This document shows, piece by piece, positions 32,517 through 42,424 of a stretch of 64,000 nucleotides of DNA. The stretch comes from Peristeroidobacter soli (lineage in GTDB: Bacteria > Pseudomonadota > Gammaproteobacteria > Steroidobacterales > Steroidobacteraceae). The DNA is taken from positions 930,001 to 994,000 of the forward strand of contig NZ_RYEV01000003.1 of the NCBI RefSeq assembly GCF_004138485.1, given 5' to 3'. Position numbers and translations under genes: made by a program. The notes beneath the pieces are model-generated. The model had not been told where the DNA came from and searched no databases. It worked only from the letters and a program-made list of their open reading frames with translations. Numbering within the stretch: position 1 is the stretch's first letter; each line of letters begins with the position of its first letter.

Positions 32517-33239
32517 CTACTGAGCTTTCAGCTTGGCTACGATATCTCGAATTTCATCCGGCGTATGTTCGCCTGCGAGCGGTGTGCCTGGCATGAGGTA
32601 CTTACCCATATCCAGGCCGCCGATCAGTACGGGCTCGTAGCCGACGTCACGGATCAGTCGGGACGCCAGGGCGATGGCTGCGGCGTCGTCGCTGGCAATG
32701 GGCATTCCAACCTTGCCGGGTGTGTCGATGGCGGTGCCCATGCGCGCGGCGCCGATTGCGTTGAATGCGCGAACGATGCGCGCGCCCGGGAGCAACTTCG
32801 CCGAGGTGACGCCGGCGCCTTTTTCCCGGGCTTCGGTGGCGATGTCGCCGTCACGGGCGGGGAAGGGATTGCATGCATCGATCACGACCTTGCCTTTGAG
32901 TGCGGCGCCGAGGCTCTGGCCCAGGTCCGGCAGCGCTCCATAGGGAACGGCGATCAACACGGCATCGCCGAAAGCGAGCGCTTCGGCCGGCGTGCCGGCG
33001 CGAGCTTTCCCGCCGAGCTCGGCGGCGAATGCCTTGTCGCTCTCGAGATTGCGGGAGGAGAACATCACTTCGTGTCCGCTCCTGATCCAGCTGCGGCCGA
33101 GGGCGCTGCCGACTTTGCCGGAGCCGATGATGCCGATGGGAGCGCTCGTCGCGGTGGCCGCCAGGGCCGGGAAGTTTCTCGTTCCCAACAGAACGGCGCT
33201 GGCGGTTGCGAGCTTGATGAATTGCCGTCGATCTTTCAT
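32517..33239 (-). CDS. F420-dependent-type NADP oxidoreductase with Tat signal
   Basis: A 240-residue Rossmann protein of the NADPH-dependent F420 reductase family. Residues 1-28 are a twin-arginine signal ([18 protein letters not shown] ending ALA). The dinucleotide loop is [17 protein letters not shown], and the NADP-preference segment reads FSSRNLES. Further family sequence includes [13 protein letters not shown] and [15 protein letters not shown]. Export through Tat would let it fold with its cofactor before secretion. What it reduces in the periplasm is unknown. Single gene. Confidence 0.82.
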   Translation of the reverse strand: MKDRRQFIKLATASAVLLGTRNFPALAATATSAPIGIIGSGKVGSALGRSWIRSGHEVMFSSRNLESDKAFAAELGGKARAGTPAEALAFGDAVLIAVPYGALPDLGQSLGAALKGKVVIDACNPFPARDGDIATEAREKGAGVTSAKLLPGARIVRAFNAIGAARMGTAIDTPGKVGMPIASDDAAAIALASRLIRDVGYEPVLIGGLDMGKYLMPGTPLAGEHTPDEIRDIVAKLKAQ

Positions 33240-33306
33240 GACAGGCTCCTGGTTGGCGCGCGTTGCCGAAACACCATCCTAGCGCTGTCACTGGAGTGCC
33301 GGAAGA

Positions 33307-34596
33307 CTAGCGCGGCGGTGGGTCCTCGGGATGCGGTTGAATTCCCGCCCATGTGTGCAGGTAATAGCTGGCGACTCGCAGCACGTCGATTGCGATCACC
33401 TGATCGATGGGCGGCACGCGCGACTGATCAGCGATCTGCTCCAGCTGCGGGATGAATGTTGTTCCGTCATGGCCCTGGAGAGTTCGGACCGCTTCCATCC
33501 AGGCCGAGAAGTCGAGAGAGATGTTCGCACCGGCGTCCGAGCGAGCCGGATCGTCGGGTATCAGCGTGCTCCTGGCGCGCACGGCCGCTGCAATATCGTC
33601 ACCTTTTTGCCTGACGGTCAGTGCCAACTCAACGGGGGGGGCGGGGAAGTGCGGGAATGCGCGCAGCGTCTCCCGAGCGAGGTCGCGATCGGCACCGAGG
33701 ATTGCATTCGTCATTTCCTGCTCGAAGTCAGGTCTGCCGCGAATCGCGGCGGCTGCTTCTCGCTGGCGTTCCTCTGCAATACCGTAGCGAGTGAAACGTA
33801 ACCAGGCCGAGAGTGGCGCATCCTGCGCCAGCGCCCGATAGTCGGCGTCCAGCTGGGCTTGCTCTTCGTTTTCCAGTTCCTCGCGGGTGGGCACGGGAGC
33901 GGGTGGCGGCTCTTTCTGTATGCGATAACGGATCTGAAATCCGGCGTCCGCCGCGCTCGATGACTGGATCCAGTCGGTCCATGCCTGGTCCTGCTCGCCC
34001 GGCTTCGAGCCAAACGCGAGCGGGAACCGTATTTCCTGGCCTTTGCCGAACCGCGCACTCAGTTGCTTTTCCCGTGCACTGGTGTCCAATGTGAGTGTCG
34101 CGGGAATGATGAGCTGGCCATGCTCGGTTCTGGTTTGATCCAATTGCAGCGCGCTCCAGCCCTTGGAGTCGCCGCTCGGCATTTGCATGATCGTGACATA
34201 GGCATCCGAAGGATATTCGAGTGGCGGCATCGCAAAGCCGGCCGGCGCGCGCAGCTCGATGATCAGTTCCAGTCGATGTCCGTCCCATTTGGGCGGCAGA
34301 TCGGCGAACAGCCAGGTCAGAGTCAGCGCGACTGATCCAGCGACCGCGATGATCGCGCTTGCTCGCCCCCACGCCTGCAGTATCGACGGCTCGGGGCTGA
34401 GCCGTGCGTAGATCAATCCGAAGATGACGCCGCAGACAAAAACGAGCAACGCAACGCCAACGGTGAAGAAACCCGCCGCGCCTTCTCGGGATGGGATGCG
34501 ATACCACTCGACCGCCAGCAGGGCGATCGCGAATGCCACGATGAATCCCACCAGGCCGCAGAGCAATCCGACACCGATCGACGCCGGCCAATTCAT
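33307..34596 (-). CDS. Hypothetical membrane-anchored protein (429 aa)
   Basis: Three N-terminal membrane helices (about 6-28, 44-67 and 80-102) are followed by a soluble region of some 320 residues. The first part of that region looks beta-rich (ELIIELRAPAGFAMPPLEYP, ATLTLDT) and the rest is helical and charged (TREELENEEQAQLDADYRAL). I recognise no family or catalytic motif. The start, ATG at 34596, gives a good first helix. It is divergent from the small MscS channel (147 bp between starts), so a link to membrane stress is possible but unsupported. Confidence 0.65.
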   Translation of the reverse strand: MNWPASIGVGLLCGLVGFIVAFAIALLAVEWYRIPSREGAAGFFTVGVALLVFVCGVIFGLIYARLSPEPSILQAWGRASAIIAVAGSVALTLTWLFADLPPKWDGHRLELIIELRAPAGFAMPPLEYPSDAYVTIMQMPSGDSKGWSALQLDQTRTEHGQLIIPATLTLDTSAREKQLSARFGKGQEIRFPLAFGSKPGEQDQAWTDWIQSSSAADAGFQIRYRIQKEPPPAPVPTREELENEEQAQLDADYRALAQDAPLSAWLRFTRYGIAEERQREAAAAIRGRPDFEQEMTNAILGADRDLARETLRAFPHFPAPPVELALTVRQKGDDIAAAVRARSTLIPDDPARSDAGANISLDFSAWMEAVRTLQGHDGTTFIPQLEQIADQSRVPPIDQVIAIDVLRVASYYLHTWAGIQPHPEDPPPR

Positions 34597-34743
34597 ACCG
34601 ATCCTTTTTGTTAGAACTACAGCTATAGCACGGCCGGGGCGGCGCTTGCACGGGCAGGGGTGCGGGGCCGGGCCCGCTATCGTATTCTTGCAGGCCAGCC
34701 CACGCCCTCGTGGGTGCTTTTCGAGTCAAGGTGTGTTCGAGCG

Positions 34744-35298
34744 ATGAAAGAACTCTGGCCGTCGTGGGGCCGGGAATGGCTGGGCGAGATCGTTCCTGTT
34801 TTCCAGGTGTTGTTGATTCTGCTGGTCGCGTTGCTGTTGCAGCGGCTGGCGCGGCGAGTGATACGTCGGCTGGGCGAGCACAATGTGCCGCCCGAGATTC
34901 TCACTATCGGCCGCCGGCTCTCGGGCTTCTTGATTTACGGTGCGGCGCTGCTGCTCATTCTGGAGCGAGTGGGAGTGTCCGCTTCGGTGCTGTGGGCGGC
35001 GCTCACTGGCTTCGCTGCCGTGGCCGCGGTGGCGTTCTTCGCCGTGTGGAGCGTGCTCTCCAATATTTTCTGCTCGGTGCTGATCTTCACGACCCGTCCG
35101 TTCCGGCTCTACGATCGCATCGAGGTGCTGGAGAACGGTGAGAAGGCGGGTTTGAAGGGACGCGTGGTCGATATCAACTTGATCTATACCACGCTGCAGG
35201 AAGAGGGCACCGCCGAGGGCGAGCCCGGCCCGACGCTGCAGATTCCCAATAGCCTGTTCTTCCAGCGCGCCGTGCGGCGCTTCCGGCCGGGCGGTTGA
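34744..35298 (+). CDS. Minimal MscS-family mechanosensitive channel protein
   Basis: A 184-residue member of the small-conductance channel family. It has two or three helices (about 15-35, 55-75 and the pore helix at about 80-100, rich in Ala/Gly: AALTGFAAVAAVAFFAVWSV). A short beta domain follows (FRLYDRIEVLENGEKAGLKG, then RVVDINLIYTTL). It stops just after the beta domain at PNSLFFQRAVRRF, so the C-terminal cage of MscS is absent. The ATG at 34744 is used; the longer upstream frame is non-coding in character. Channel function is plausible but unproven with this truncation. Confidence 0.82.
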   Translation: MKELWPSWGREWLGEIVPVFQVLLILLVALLLQRLARRVIRRLGEHNVPPEILTIGRRLSGFLIYGAALLLILERVGVSASVLWAALTGFAAVAAVAFFAVWSVLSNIFCSVLIFTTRPFRLYDRIEVLENGEKAGLKGRVVDINLIYTTLQEEGTAEGEPGPTLQIPNSLFFQRAVRRFRPGG

Positions 35299-35304
35299 TG
35301 CGGC

Positions 35305-35463
35305 TCACCGTCCCGCGCGCCCGCGTTGTTTCTCTTCGTACATCAACGCGGCGGCCTGGGCCAGAATTTCTTCCACCGAGAAGCCCGAACCTCTGAAACA
35401 AACGCGTGGGGCTTCCGCGATCTCGGCGATGGCGCCGGCCTGGCGAGTCGCGGCCGGTACGTA
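35305..35463 (-). pseudogene. C-terminal gene remnant (unidentified)
   Basis: Between a TAG at 35464-35466 and a TGA at 35305-35307 the minus strand has 52 codons with strong G/C third-position bias. It encodes GFSVEEILAQAAALMYEEKQ near the end. There is no proper start codon in frame, but a -1 shift would join it to an ATG-started frame at about 35507. It looks like the tail of a lost or frameshifted gene. I cannot name the family. The rest of the 299 bp between the MscS-like and kinase genes is featureless. Confidence 0.35.
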
Positions 35464-35597
35464 CTAACCACGGTGCGTGCCGTTGATCGTGCATCGGCCA
35501 CGGCCATTGCAACTAGACACACTGCAACGAATCTCCGATGATCCGACCGCACGTGGTCGATGCTTCGACAACGTGGACGGCAATAGCGAGTGTCACG

Positions 35598-36773
35598 ATG
35601 AAGCGGCAGGAAGATCGCGCCGGCGCCAGCTCGACCCTCTCGGGCGGCGCGATGGGCGATGCGATCAACGCAAAAGACTGGACCGGCCATGCGCTGGGGA
35701 CGATCGAGAAATGGCCGCTGAGTTTGCGAACCGCACTCGGCATTTGTCTCGGCTTCCCGGCACCCTCCTGCATCGTGTGGGGCGAGCGACGCTCGCAGCT
35801 TTATAACGACGCCTATTCCCAGGTGTCCGGCATTCGTCATGCCGACGCGCTCGGCGTGGACTTTGCTCACACCTGGGTGCACGCATGGTCCGCGATGCAT
35901 GCTTGTTTCGAGCGTGCCGCTCGTGGCGAGCCGGCGCGGCTGGAGAGCCAGCAGGTGTCGTTCGAGCGCGACGGCGGCAGCGAGCCGGCGGCTGTGATGT
36001 TCTCATTCGTTCCAGTCGCCGATGACTCGGGCGGTATCGGTGGCGTATTGGTCACGTTGCTGGAGTCGGGGTCGGCGGAGCTGCGCGATGAATTGAGGCG
36101 AAGCAAGGCCGCTCTCGAGCAGCACGGACATGTGATCTCGCATGATTTCCGGGCGCCGCTGCGAATGCTCGAACAGATGTCGAAGATTCTGGTGGCCGAT
36201 CATGCCGAGCATTTGCCGCCTCGCGCGACCAACCTTCTGAATCACGTTGCCAGCGGCGCGTCCAAGCTGGCGTCGCGGGCCGAAGTGCTGACGCGCTTCG
36301 ATGTGCTCAGCGAGCATCCGCTGCATCGGCAGCAGGTCGATGTCACTGCGATGACCGGCAAGATCATCGCGGAGCTGAGTGCCGCGGCGCCGGATCGTCA
36401 GGTCGAGGTCGTCGTCGAAGAACTGCCCGAGGTACAGGCGGATTTCGAATTGTTACGTCTGGTGTGGCACAACTTGCTGGCGAACGCATTCAAATTCACG
36501 CGTCCGGTCGCGCAACCACGCATCGCCGTGAGCGGCAAGCGACAAGGCCATCACATCGTTTATTCCATCAAGGACAATGGCGTCGGTTTCGATCCGAAGT
36601 ACGCACGCCGCCTGTTTGGATTGTTTCAGCGCATGCACACCGAGGATGAGTTCGAGGGATTGGGCATGGGCCTGGCCGTGGCCAGGCGTCTCGTCGAACG
36701 GCATGGCGGCACGATCTGGGCCGAGGCCGAGAAGGGGCAGGGCGCGGAGTTTCGTTTCACTCTCCCCGCATGA
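35598..36773 (+). CDS. Sensor histidine kinase (PAS-like sensor, HisKA, HATPase)
   Basis: A 391-residue soluble kinase without membrane helices. A PAS/GAF-like N-terminal region (about 15-165; DWTGHALGTIEKWPLSLRTA and the Asp/Ala-rich core) precedes the dimerisation helix with the phospho-His in HVISHDFRAPLRMLEQM. The ATPase domain has the N box LVWHNLLANAFKFTR and the G1/F/G2 boxes IKDNGVGFDPKYARRLFGLF and EGLGMGLAVARRLVERHGG. All are intact. The ATG at 35598 is preferred to an in-frame ATG at 35538. It begins a five-gene signalling operon; the receiver gene starts 7 bp on. Confidence 0.88.
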   Translation: MKRQEDRAGASSTLSGGAMGDAINAKDWTGHALGTIEKWPLSLRTALGICLGFPAPSCIVWGERRSQLYNDAYSQVSGIRHADALGVDFAHTWVHAWSAMHACFERAARGEPARLESQQVSFERDGGSEPAAVMFSFVPVADDSGGIGGVLVTLLESGSAELRDELRRSKAALEQHGHVISHDFRAPLRMLEQMSKILVADHAEHLPPRATNLLNHVASGASKLASRAEVLTRFDVLSEHPLHRQQVDVTAMTGKIIAELSAAAPDRQVEVVVEELPEVQADFELLRLVWHNLLANAFKFTRPVAQPRIAVSGKRQGHHIVYSIKDNGVGFDPKYARRLFGLFQRMHTEDEFEGLGMGLAVARRLVERHGGTIWAEAEKGQGAEFRFTLPA

Positions 36774-36780
36774 TGGTGCC

Positions 36781-37170
36781 ATGAGCGCGCATATTCTGAT
36801 CATCGAAGACAATGAAATGAGCCTCGCGCTCGCCGAGTATCTGCTGCGTCAGGCGGGCTACACGGTCAGCAGCGCGACCGACGGTCGCAGTGGCGTGCAC
36901 CGGGCATTGCAGAACGATGTGCACCTGATTCTTTGCGATCTGGATCTGCCGGTGATGGAAGGATCGCAAGTGGTGCAGGCACTGCGGGCGAACGGCGAAT
37001 GGCGCAAGGTGCCCGTGCTCGCGTTTACCGCGGCGTCGATGAACGATGCGCAACGGCGGGCACTCGACGCCGACTTCGATGGGTGCGTTGCCAAGCCTGT
37101 CGATCCAACTGTTTTCGCCGCCAGCATCGATCCATTCCTGGCGCCCGAGCTGCGCGCTTCTCAAGGATAG
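36781..37170 (+). CDS. Single-domain response regulator (receiver)
   Basis: A 129-residue stand-alone receiver. Phospho-acceptor Asp53 is in LILCDLDLPVMEG, the acidic pocket is IIEDN (residues 8-11), the switch Thr83 is in AFTAAS and Lys105 is in CVAKPVDP, so it is complete. With no output domain it probably acts by protein contact or as a phosphorelay shuttle between the upstream kinase and the HPt of the hybrid kinase downstream (inference). It starts 7 bp after the kinase stop. Confidence 0.92.
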   Translation: MSAHILIIEDNEMSLALAEYLLRQAGYTVSSATDGRSGVHRALQNDVHLILCDLDLPVMEGSQVVQALRANGEWRKVPVLAFTAASMNDAQRRALDADFDGCVAKPVDPTVFAASIDPFLAPELRASQG

Positions 37171-37176
37171 AGTCAC

Positions 37177-37674
37177 GTGAGTTCCACCGTTCATCCACCG
37201 GTCTTGCAGCGGCTGCGTCACTTGCTGGTGGCGTTGCTGTTGATGTTGCCGGGCGCCGCCGGCGCGCAGGACGCGGCACTCAATGTCGAAGTCATCGTCA
37301 GTCCGTCGCTGGCGAGAATGAAACTGGATCGCGACCTGCTGCGGGCGGTATTCACGATGCGCGTACGCGAATGGCCCGACGGCTCGCCGATCCGGGTGTT
37401 CGTGTTGCCCGATGACAATCCGCTCAGCGATCAGTTCTATCGGGAGCGACTCGGCATGTATTCCTATGTGTTGCGCCGGGCCTGGGATCGCATGGTCTTT
37501 ACCGGTACCGGCTTTGCTCCGACCGTGGTGCGCTCGGAGGACGAGATGATGGAGCGGGTGCGTGCGACGCCCGGTGCGATCGGTTTCGTGCGCAAGCGCG
37601 AATCGTCATCGCAGAATCGTTTCGCGCCGCCCAGATGGCAAACCCTGCGGTTGATGACGAGCGCCGCCCCATGA
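37177..37674 (+). CDS. Exported PstS/PBP-like small periplasmic protein
   Basis: A 165-residue protein with a signal peptide (about 1-31, LLMLPGAAGA). It resembles a shortened phosphate-type periplasmic binding domain: NVEVIVSPSLARMKLDRDLL, then an RVFVLPDDNPLSDQFYRERL segment and a Gly-rich TPGAIGFVRKR at the end. Stand-alone versions occur beside sensor kinases and may present a ligand to the sensor. The GTG start at 37177 follows AAGGA. Its stop overlaps the porin start as ATGA. Confidence 0.75.
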   Translation: MSSTVHPPVLQRLRHLLVALLLMLPGAAGAQDAALNVEVIVSPSLARMKLDRDLLRAVFTMRVREWPDGSPIRVFVLPDDNPLSDQFYRERLGMYSYVLRRAWDRMVFTGTGFAPTVVRSEDEMMERVRATPGAIGFVRKRESSSQNRFAPPRWQTLRLMTSAAP

Positions 37675-38858
37675 GCAAGCAGGGTTTCGACGTGCGAGTG
37701 GCAGTTGCGCTGGCCGCGATTTTTTTCAGCGGCGCGGCGGGCGCGATCGACTATCAGGTCCACGGCTATGCCGCGCAAGGCTTTGTGCTCAGTCAGCACA
37801 ATGATTTCTTTGGCGACAGCACCGATGGCAGCTTCAATTATTACGAGGCGGGCATCAATGCGGCCGTACAAGTGCAGCCGAATCTGTCGTTCGCGGTCCA
37901 GGCGGCGATTCGCGATGCCGGCATCAGCGACGATGGCTCGCCTCGTCTGGACTACGCGGTCGCGGACTATCGCGTGCTTTCGGATGCAACCGTTCAAGCG
38001 GGGTTCCGTGCCGGCAAAGTGAAGAACGCCGTGGGGTTCTACAACGAAACTCGTGACGTGGTCTTCACGCGGCCGAGCATCCTGCTGCCCTCGGTCTACA
38101 ACGACAATCAAAACCAACGCAGCCTGGTTTTCACGTCACCCGGCGCGCAGATCTACGGCGGCAAGGTCGCCGGACAGCACGAGCTGACGTTCACTGGCAC
38201 CATCAACGCCGAGCGGGACGTGCGCGAGAGCGATGAGCGGTTGCTGGTCATCCTGCCCATGCCGTTCGACCTGCGCATCGGCAACTCCTGGAACGTCCAG
38301 CTCATGGACTCGATCGACGGCGGCCGCTGGCAATTCGCCTATAGCTATTTCACCGGGCAGCTGCGCTTGAGCACCCCTCCGGAGTTCGCTTTGGCCGGAC
38401 GCCTGGATGTGGATGCGCATGTTTTCTCGGCTCGCTACAACGCCGAGCGAGTGATTGTCACCGCCGAGTATGTGCTGACCGGCAACGACAATCGGCTGAC
38501 ACTGGGTGGCGCGCCGTATTTCCATTCCCGACTGGCCGCCGACAGCGGCTATTTGCAAGCGGAATATCGTGTGAGTTCCAAGTGGACCGCGCTGGCGCGC
38601 ATCGACGGCACCTATCGCGATCGTCACGATCGCAGTGGCAGGGAGTTCGCGGCTGCCAATCCCGGCGTCGATCGCGGCACGCAGTTCGCCGAGGATTTCA
38701 CCGTCGGCGTCAGTTGGCGACCCGATGAGCATTGGGGAGCATGGGCCGAGCATCATTGGATCAACGGTACGACGGCGCTGCAGTCGCTGGAGAATCCGCC
38801 GCCGGTGCGCCACCAACGCTGGTCCATGCTCATGCTGATGGTGGGCTACAAATTCTGA
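37671..38858 (+). CDS. Outer-membrane porin-like beta-barrel protein
   Basis: A 395-residue outer-membrane protein. The signal peptide spans about 1-25 ([11 protein letters not shown]). The mature protein is made of alternating strands ([33 protein letters not shown]) and ends in LMLMVGYKF, with the terminal Phe typical of barrels. It resembles porins found next to PBP-like sensor proteins, but no loop 3 selectivity motif is obvious. The ATG at 37671 overlaps the previous stop. It could admit the ligand sensed by the neighbouring kinase (inference). Confidence 0.82.
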   Translation: MSKQGFDVRVAVALAAIFFSGAAGAIDYQVHGYAAQGFVLSQHNDFFGDSTDGSFNYYEAGINAAVQVQPNLSFAVQAAIRDAGISDDGSPRLDYAVADYRVLSDATVQAGFRAGKVKNAVGFYNETRDVVFTRPSILLPSVYNDNQNQRSLVFTSPGAQIYGGKVAGQHELTFTGTINAERDVRESDERLLVILPMPFDLRIGNSWNVQLMDSIDGGRWQFAYSYFTGQLRLSTPPEFALAGRLDVDAHVFSARYNAERVIVTAEYVLTGNDNRLTLGGAPYFHSRLAADSGYLQAEYRVSSKWTALARIDGTYRDRHDRSGREFAAANPGVDRGTQFAEDFTVGVSWRPDEHWGAWAEHHWINGTTALQSLENPPPVRHQRWSMLMLMVGYKF

Positions 38859-38863
38859 GCGGC

Positions 38864-41800
38864 ATGAACCCAATGGCTCCGCCGCCTGCCACTGAAGCGT
38901 CCGGCCGCATGCGGCCGCGTTTGAGCTTGATGTGGAAAGCGTTGCTGCTGTTGATCATCCTGCTCGGCACGACTTATCCCTACCTCGGCTATCTCGGCTA
39001 CAACAGCCTGCAGGAGCAGAACGAGCGCAACCGTCAGGAGGAAATGAATCGCTTCGGCATGTCGCTGGACGCGCTGCTCGAACGCTCCGGCGATGAGCTG
39101 ACGCGTCTGGCCACCAACATGGCGGCGGTGACGAGCACGACTCAGTTGCAGTCGAGCGATCTGGTCGATCTGTCGCCGACCGTAGGTGCGCTGTCCGCGT
39201 TGACTCGCATCGAGTACTACACCGCGGAGGGCCAGCCGATTGCGCGGTGGACCAGCAGCGTCGGCGCTACGCTGCCTTTGAACATCGATGATGTCTTGCG
39301 CGATCTGCGATCCAATCATCGGCCGATGACCCGGCTGACTTGCGTGCGCGAATGTGTGTTGCATGCCTTCGTGCCGGCGTTCGATCGCGACGGGCGAGAG
39401 ATCGCGATAATCGTGAGTCAGCTCGCCGCGGATCAGTTGCAAGGATTTCGGCGGGTCGCGGGCGCGGATGTGGCGTTGATGGAATCCGGCGATACCTCCA
39501 GTGATCAATCTTTGCCGCAGTTGTGGGGGCGGCACGTGCGCGTGCTCACCAACGCGCCCACGCTGGTGCCGGTCCTGAGCGAATTGAATTTTGAACGATC
39601 GCCGCCGCCTCTCAATGTTCGGGTGGCGAAACTCGCCGGCGAGCGCAGTTATCTGTTGCAAATACATACATTGCCGCCGCGCTTGGTGGGTAAGGATGGT
39701 GGGCCCGAGGCTTTGTTCATCGTCGACGACACGGCCGCGCAGGCACGCATTCTCGCTGACACGCGGAAAATGACGCTGGCGATCGCCGTCGGCCTCACTT
39801 TTTCATCGTTGGCGTTGCTGTTGGTCGCGTGGCCGGTGCTGCGCCGATTGGTTCGTGTGACGCGAGCGCTGCCCGTGGTCGCCGAGCAGAGGTTTGCGGA
39901 GGCGCGTGGCTTGTTGGGCGCGGACCGGATGGATTCGCGTTTCTCCGACGAGGTCGATGTGTTGCGCCATACGGCGGGGCTGCTGGCCACCAGGCTCGAA
40001 CGACTGAATCAAGCCGAGTCTGCGAGCGCGGCGAAGTCGAGCTTCCTCGCGACCATGAGTCACGAGATTCGCACGCCTCTCAATGCCATCATCGGCGCGA
40101 CCAGTCTGCTCAAGGACACCAAGCTGGACGAACGGCAGCGCGAATATGTCGAGATGGCGCGCTTGAGCAGCGGCGTGCTGCTCGACTTGATCAACGACAT
40201 TCTGGACTTCTCCAAGATCGAAGCGGGCCGGCTGGATCTGGAGCAGCAGGCCTTCAATCTGCGGGTGTGTGTCGAGGAGTCGCTGGATCTGCTGGCCAAT
40301 CGGGCGCAGGAGAAGGGGCTGGAGCTGGCTTACAACTACGATCCGCAGCTGCCGAACTATTTCATCGGCGACACGGCGCGCATCCGCCAGATTCTGGTCA
40401 ACTTGCTGTCGAATGCAGTGAAGTTCACCGCGCATGGCGAAGTGGTCGTCGAGATCTCCGGCGTGCGTGAGAAGAACGAGCGATACACAGTGCGGCTCGC
40501 GATCCGGGACACCGGCATCGGCATTCCGCCGGAGCGTCATCATCGATTGTTCGAAGTGTTCAGTCAGGTCGACGTGTCCACGACTCGGGTGTATGGCGGC
40601 ACGGGCCTGGGGCTCGCGATCTGTAAACGTCTGGCCGAAGCCATGAGCGGTGACATCCGGGTGGATAGCATCGTCGGTGCCGGGTCGACCTTCACAGTGA
40701 CTCTGCCGCTCGAAGCTGCGTCCGCGGATCTCATGCCGACGCGACCCGGCGTGATGGACCCTGCTCAATTGACCGGGCGACACGTACTCATCGTCGAGGA
40801 GAACGAGACGACTCGCGGTGTGTTGCGACAGTACTGCGATTCCTGGGGCATGACGGTCATGGATACGCCGTCGCCCACCCGGGCGCTGGACTTTGTTCGC
40901 GCTGGCCAGCAGTTCGATGTGGCGCTCATCGACTACTCCTTGACGCCCATGAATGGCGCAGCTCTGGTCAACGAAATCGCCACGTTGGGGGGCACGCGGT
41001 CGATGAAGGTTCTGATACTGGCGAGTCACGGCCCCGCCCATGAAGCCGCGCGCGCGGCGGGACCGAATGTTCAGGGCGTGTTGACCAAGCCGCTGCATCA
41101 GTCTCATCTTTTCGATGCGCTCGCGGCGGTGCTGACAGGCTCAACCGACGGCCTGCCGGATCAACGCAACTTTCAATGGGTCCACGGCCATTCGCAGCTG
41201 CAGTCGCCGTTGCGCATCCTGCTGGCCGAGGACAATGTTGTAAATCAACGGATGGCGCAGCTGCTGCTGGAGCGGCTCGCGCAAACAGCGGACATCGTGT
41301 CGAACGGCATCGAGGCGGTCGAGGCCGCGATCCGCTTGCCGTATGACCTCATCCTCATGGATGTTTTGATGCCGGAGCTGGATGGTCTGGATGCGACTCG
41401 CCAGATTCGCGAACGACTGCCGAAGGAACGACAGCCGCGCATCGTCGCGATGACGGCCAACGCGTTGACCGGCGATCGAGAGTTGTGTCTTGCCGCGGGT
41501 ATGGACGATTACATCAGCAAGCCCGTGCAGCTCGACGAACTCGCCAGGGTGCTGTTACGTCAGCAGGTGCATGTGGAAGCGGCGGCTGCGGCCGCCCCAA
41601 GCGTTATGTCGGAGGCGGAGTTCCGGCAGGAGGCCATCGATCAACTCGTCTCGGCTGCCAGTGCGAAAGGCGCGGCGATGATATTGGGGACAATGGTCGA
41701 CAGCACTCCTCGACTGCTGGAGGGGCTGCAGCGATCGCTGGCTGCGGGCGATGCGAAGGAGTTCAGACGCAGCGCTCACAGTCTCAAGGCCAACGCCGCC

Positions 41801-41959
41801 ACCGTTGGTGCCGATGCGTTGGCGGCGCTGTTCCAGGAATTGGAGAATCTGGGGGCCGCCGGCGATTTATCGACTGTGGGCGACAAAGCCTCGCTGGCCG
41901 AACGCAGCTACCGCAGTTTGGTTGCGTCGATAGACGATCTACGCAGAAAGCTCGGCTGA
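38864..41959 (+). CDS. Hybrid sensor histidine kinase (HisKA-HATPase-REC-REC-HPt)
   Basis: A 1031-residue membrane kinase. The first membrane helix is at about 24-45. A periplasmic sensor of some 260 residues follows, then the second helix at about 300-320. His400 ([12 protein letters not shown]) is the phosphorylated site, followed by the ATPase boxes ([34 protein letters not shown]). The first receiver keeps Asp690 but has EEN in the acidic pocket. The second receiver is canonical with Asp833 (LILMDVLMP). The HPt carries His972 ([11 protein letters not shown]). It is the last gene of the sensory operon; the ATG at 38864 lies 5 bp after the porin stop. Confidence 0.94.
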   Translation: MNPMAPPPATEASGRMRPRLSLMWKALLLLIILLGTTYPYLGYLGYNSLQEQNERNRQEEMNRFGMSLDALLERSGDELTRLATNMAAVTSTTQLQSSDLVDLSPTVGALSALTRIEYYTAEGQPIARWTSSVGATLPLNIDDVLRDLRSNHRPMTRLTCVRECVLHAFVPAFDRDGREIAIIVSQLAADQLQGFRRVAGADVALMESGDTSSDQSLPQLWGRHVRVLTNAPTLVPVLSELNFERSPPPLNVRVAKLAGERSYLLQIHTLPPRLVGKDGGPEALFIVDDTAAQARILADTRKMTLAIAVGLTFSSLALLLVAWPVLRRLVRVTRALPVVAEQRFAEARGLLGADRMDSRFSDEVDVLRHTAGLLATRLERLNQAESASAAKSSFLATMSHEIRTPLNAIIGATSLLKDTKLDERQREYVEMARLSSGVLLDLINDILDFSKIEAGRLDLEQQAFNLRVCVEESLDLLANRAQEKGLELAYNYDPQLPNYFIGDTARIRQILVNLLSNAVKFTAHGEVVVEISGVREKNERYTVRLAIRDTGIGIPPERHHRLFEVFSQVDVSTTRVYGGTGLGLAICKRLAEAMSGDIRVDSIVGAGSTFTVTLPLEAASADLMPTRPGVMDPAQLTGRHVLIVEENETTRGVLRQYCDSWGMTVMDTPSPTRALDFVRAGQQFDVALIDYSLTPMNGAALVNEIATLGGTRSMKVLILASHGPAHEAARAAGPNVQGVLTKPLHQSHLFDALAAVLTGSTDGLPDQRNFQWVHGHSQLQSPLRILLAEDNVVNQRMAQLLLERLAQTADIVSNGIEAVEAAIRLPYDLILMDVLMPELDGLDATRQIRERLPKERQPRIVAMTANALTGDRELCLAAGMDDYISKPVQLDELARVLLRQQVHVEAAAAAAPSVMSEAEFRQEAIDQLVSAASAKGAAMILGTMVDSTPRLLEGLQRSLAAGDAKEFRRSAHSLKANAATVGADALAALFQELENLGAAGDLSTVGDKASLAERSYRSLVASIDDLRRKLG

Positions 41960-41973
41960 GCCGGCAGTCGTCG

Positions 41974-42420
41974 TCATGGGCCGAGTTTCGTCGTCAACTG
42001 CGGCGGGCTGAGAATCGTCACGCCGAATTTCCGAGCACGCTTGGCCAGATCCAGCACGGCGCGGTCCTTGCTGACGATGGCGTCCGCGTGATGATGGTAG
42101 GCGAGGGCGATGAAGTGGTCGTCATCGCAGTCCTTGCAGCGAGGAAAGCCCGGGGGCATACCGAGATCCTGCATCGTCACGCCGTCCGGTAACGACACGA
42201 TACGAACGCGAGATTCGTAGTCTTCCAACACAACGCCTTGCTCGCGCTCCGCGAGCTTGAACTGCGGGTACGTGAGCACGCGTCGCAGCTCATCCAGCGC
42301 TGGTATGTGAGTGATGAGCTCCAGGCGTCGCTCCTCCCAAGCGCGCTGTAGCTCGGACAGGCGAGAGTCTTTGAAGACGAGCCAGTCGAGGACGATATTG
42401 GTATCGAGCACCAGCTTCAT
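41974..42420 (-). CDS. PIN-family toxin component (putative TA toxin, TIGR00305-like)
   Basis: A 148-residue PIN nuclease starting MKLVLDTNIVLDWLVF (Asp6, Asp12). Later acidic residues lie in CKDCDDDHFIALAYHHHADA and IVSKDRAVLDL. This layout fits the TIGR00305 family of orphan PIN toxins rather than standard VapC. The ATG at 42420 is exactly at the conserved N-terminus. A 44-residue frame ends 4 bp upstream and is the best antitoxin candidate. It converges on the hybrid kinase gene with 14 bp between them. Confidence 0.85.
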   Translation of the reverse strand: MKLVLDTNIVLDWLVFKDSRLSELQRAWEERRLELITHIPALDELRRVLTYPQFKLAEREQGVVLEDYESRVRIVSLPDGVTMQDLGMPPGFPRCKDCDDDHFIALAYHHHADAIVSKDRAVLDLAKRARKFGVTILSPPQLTTKLGP

Positions 42421-42424
42421 GCGA

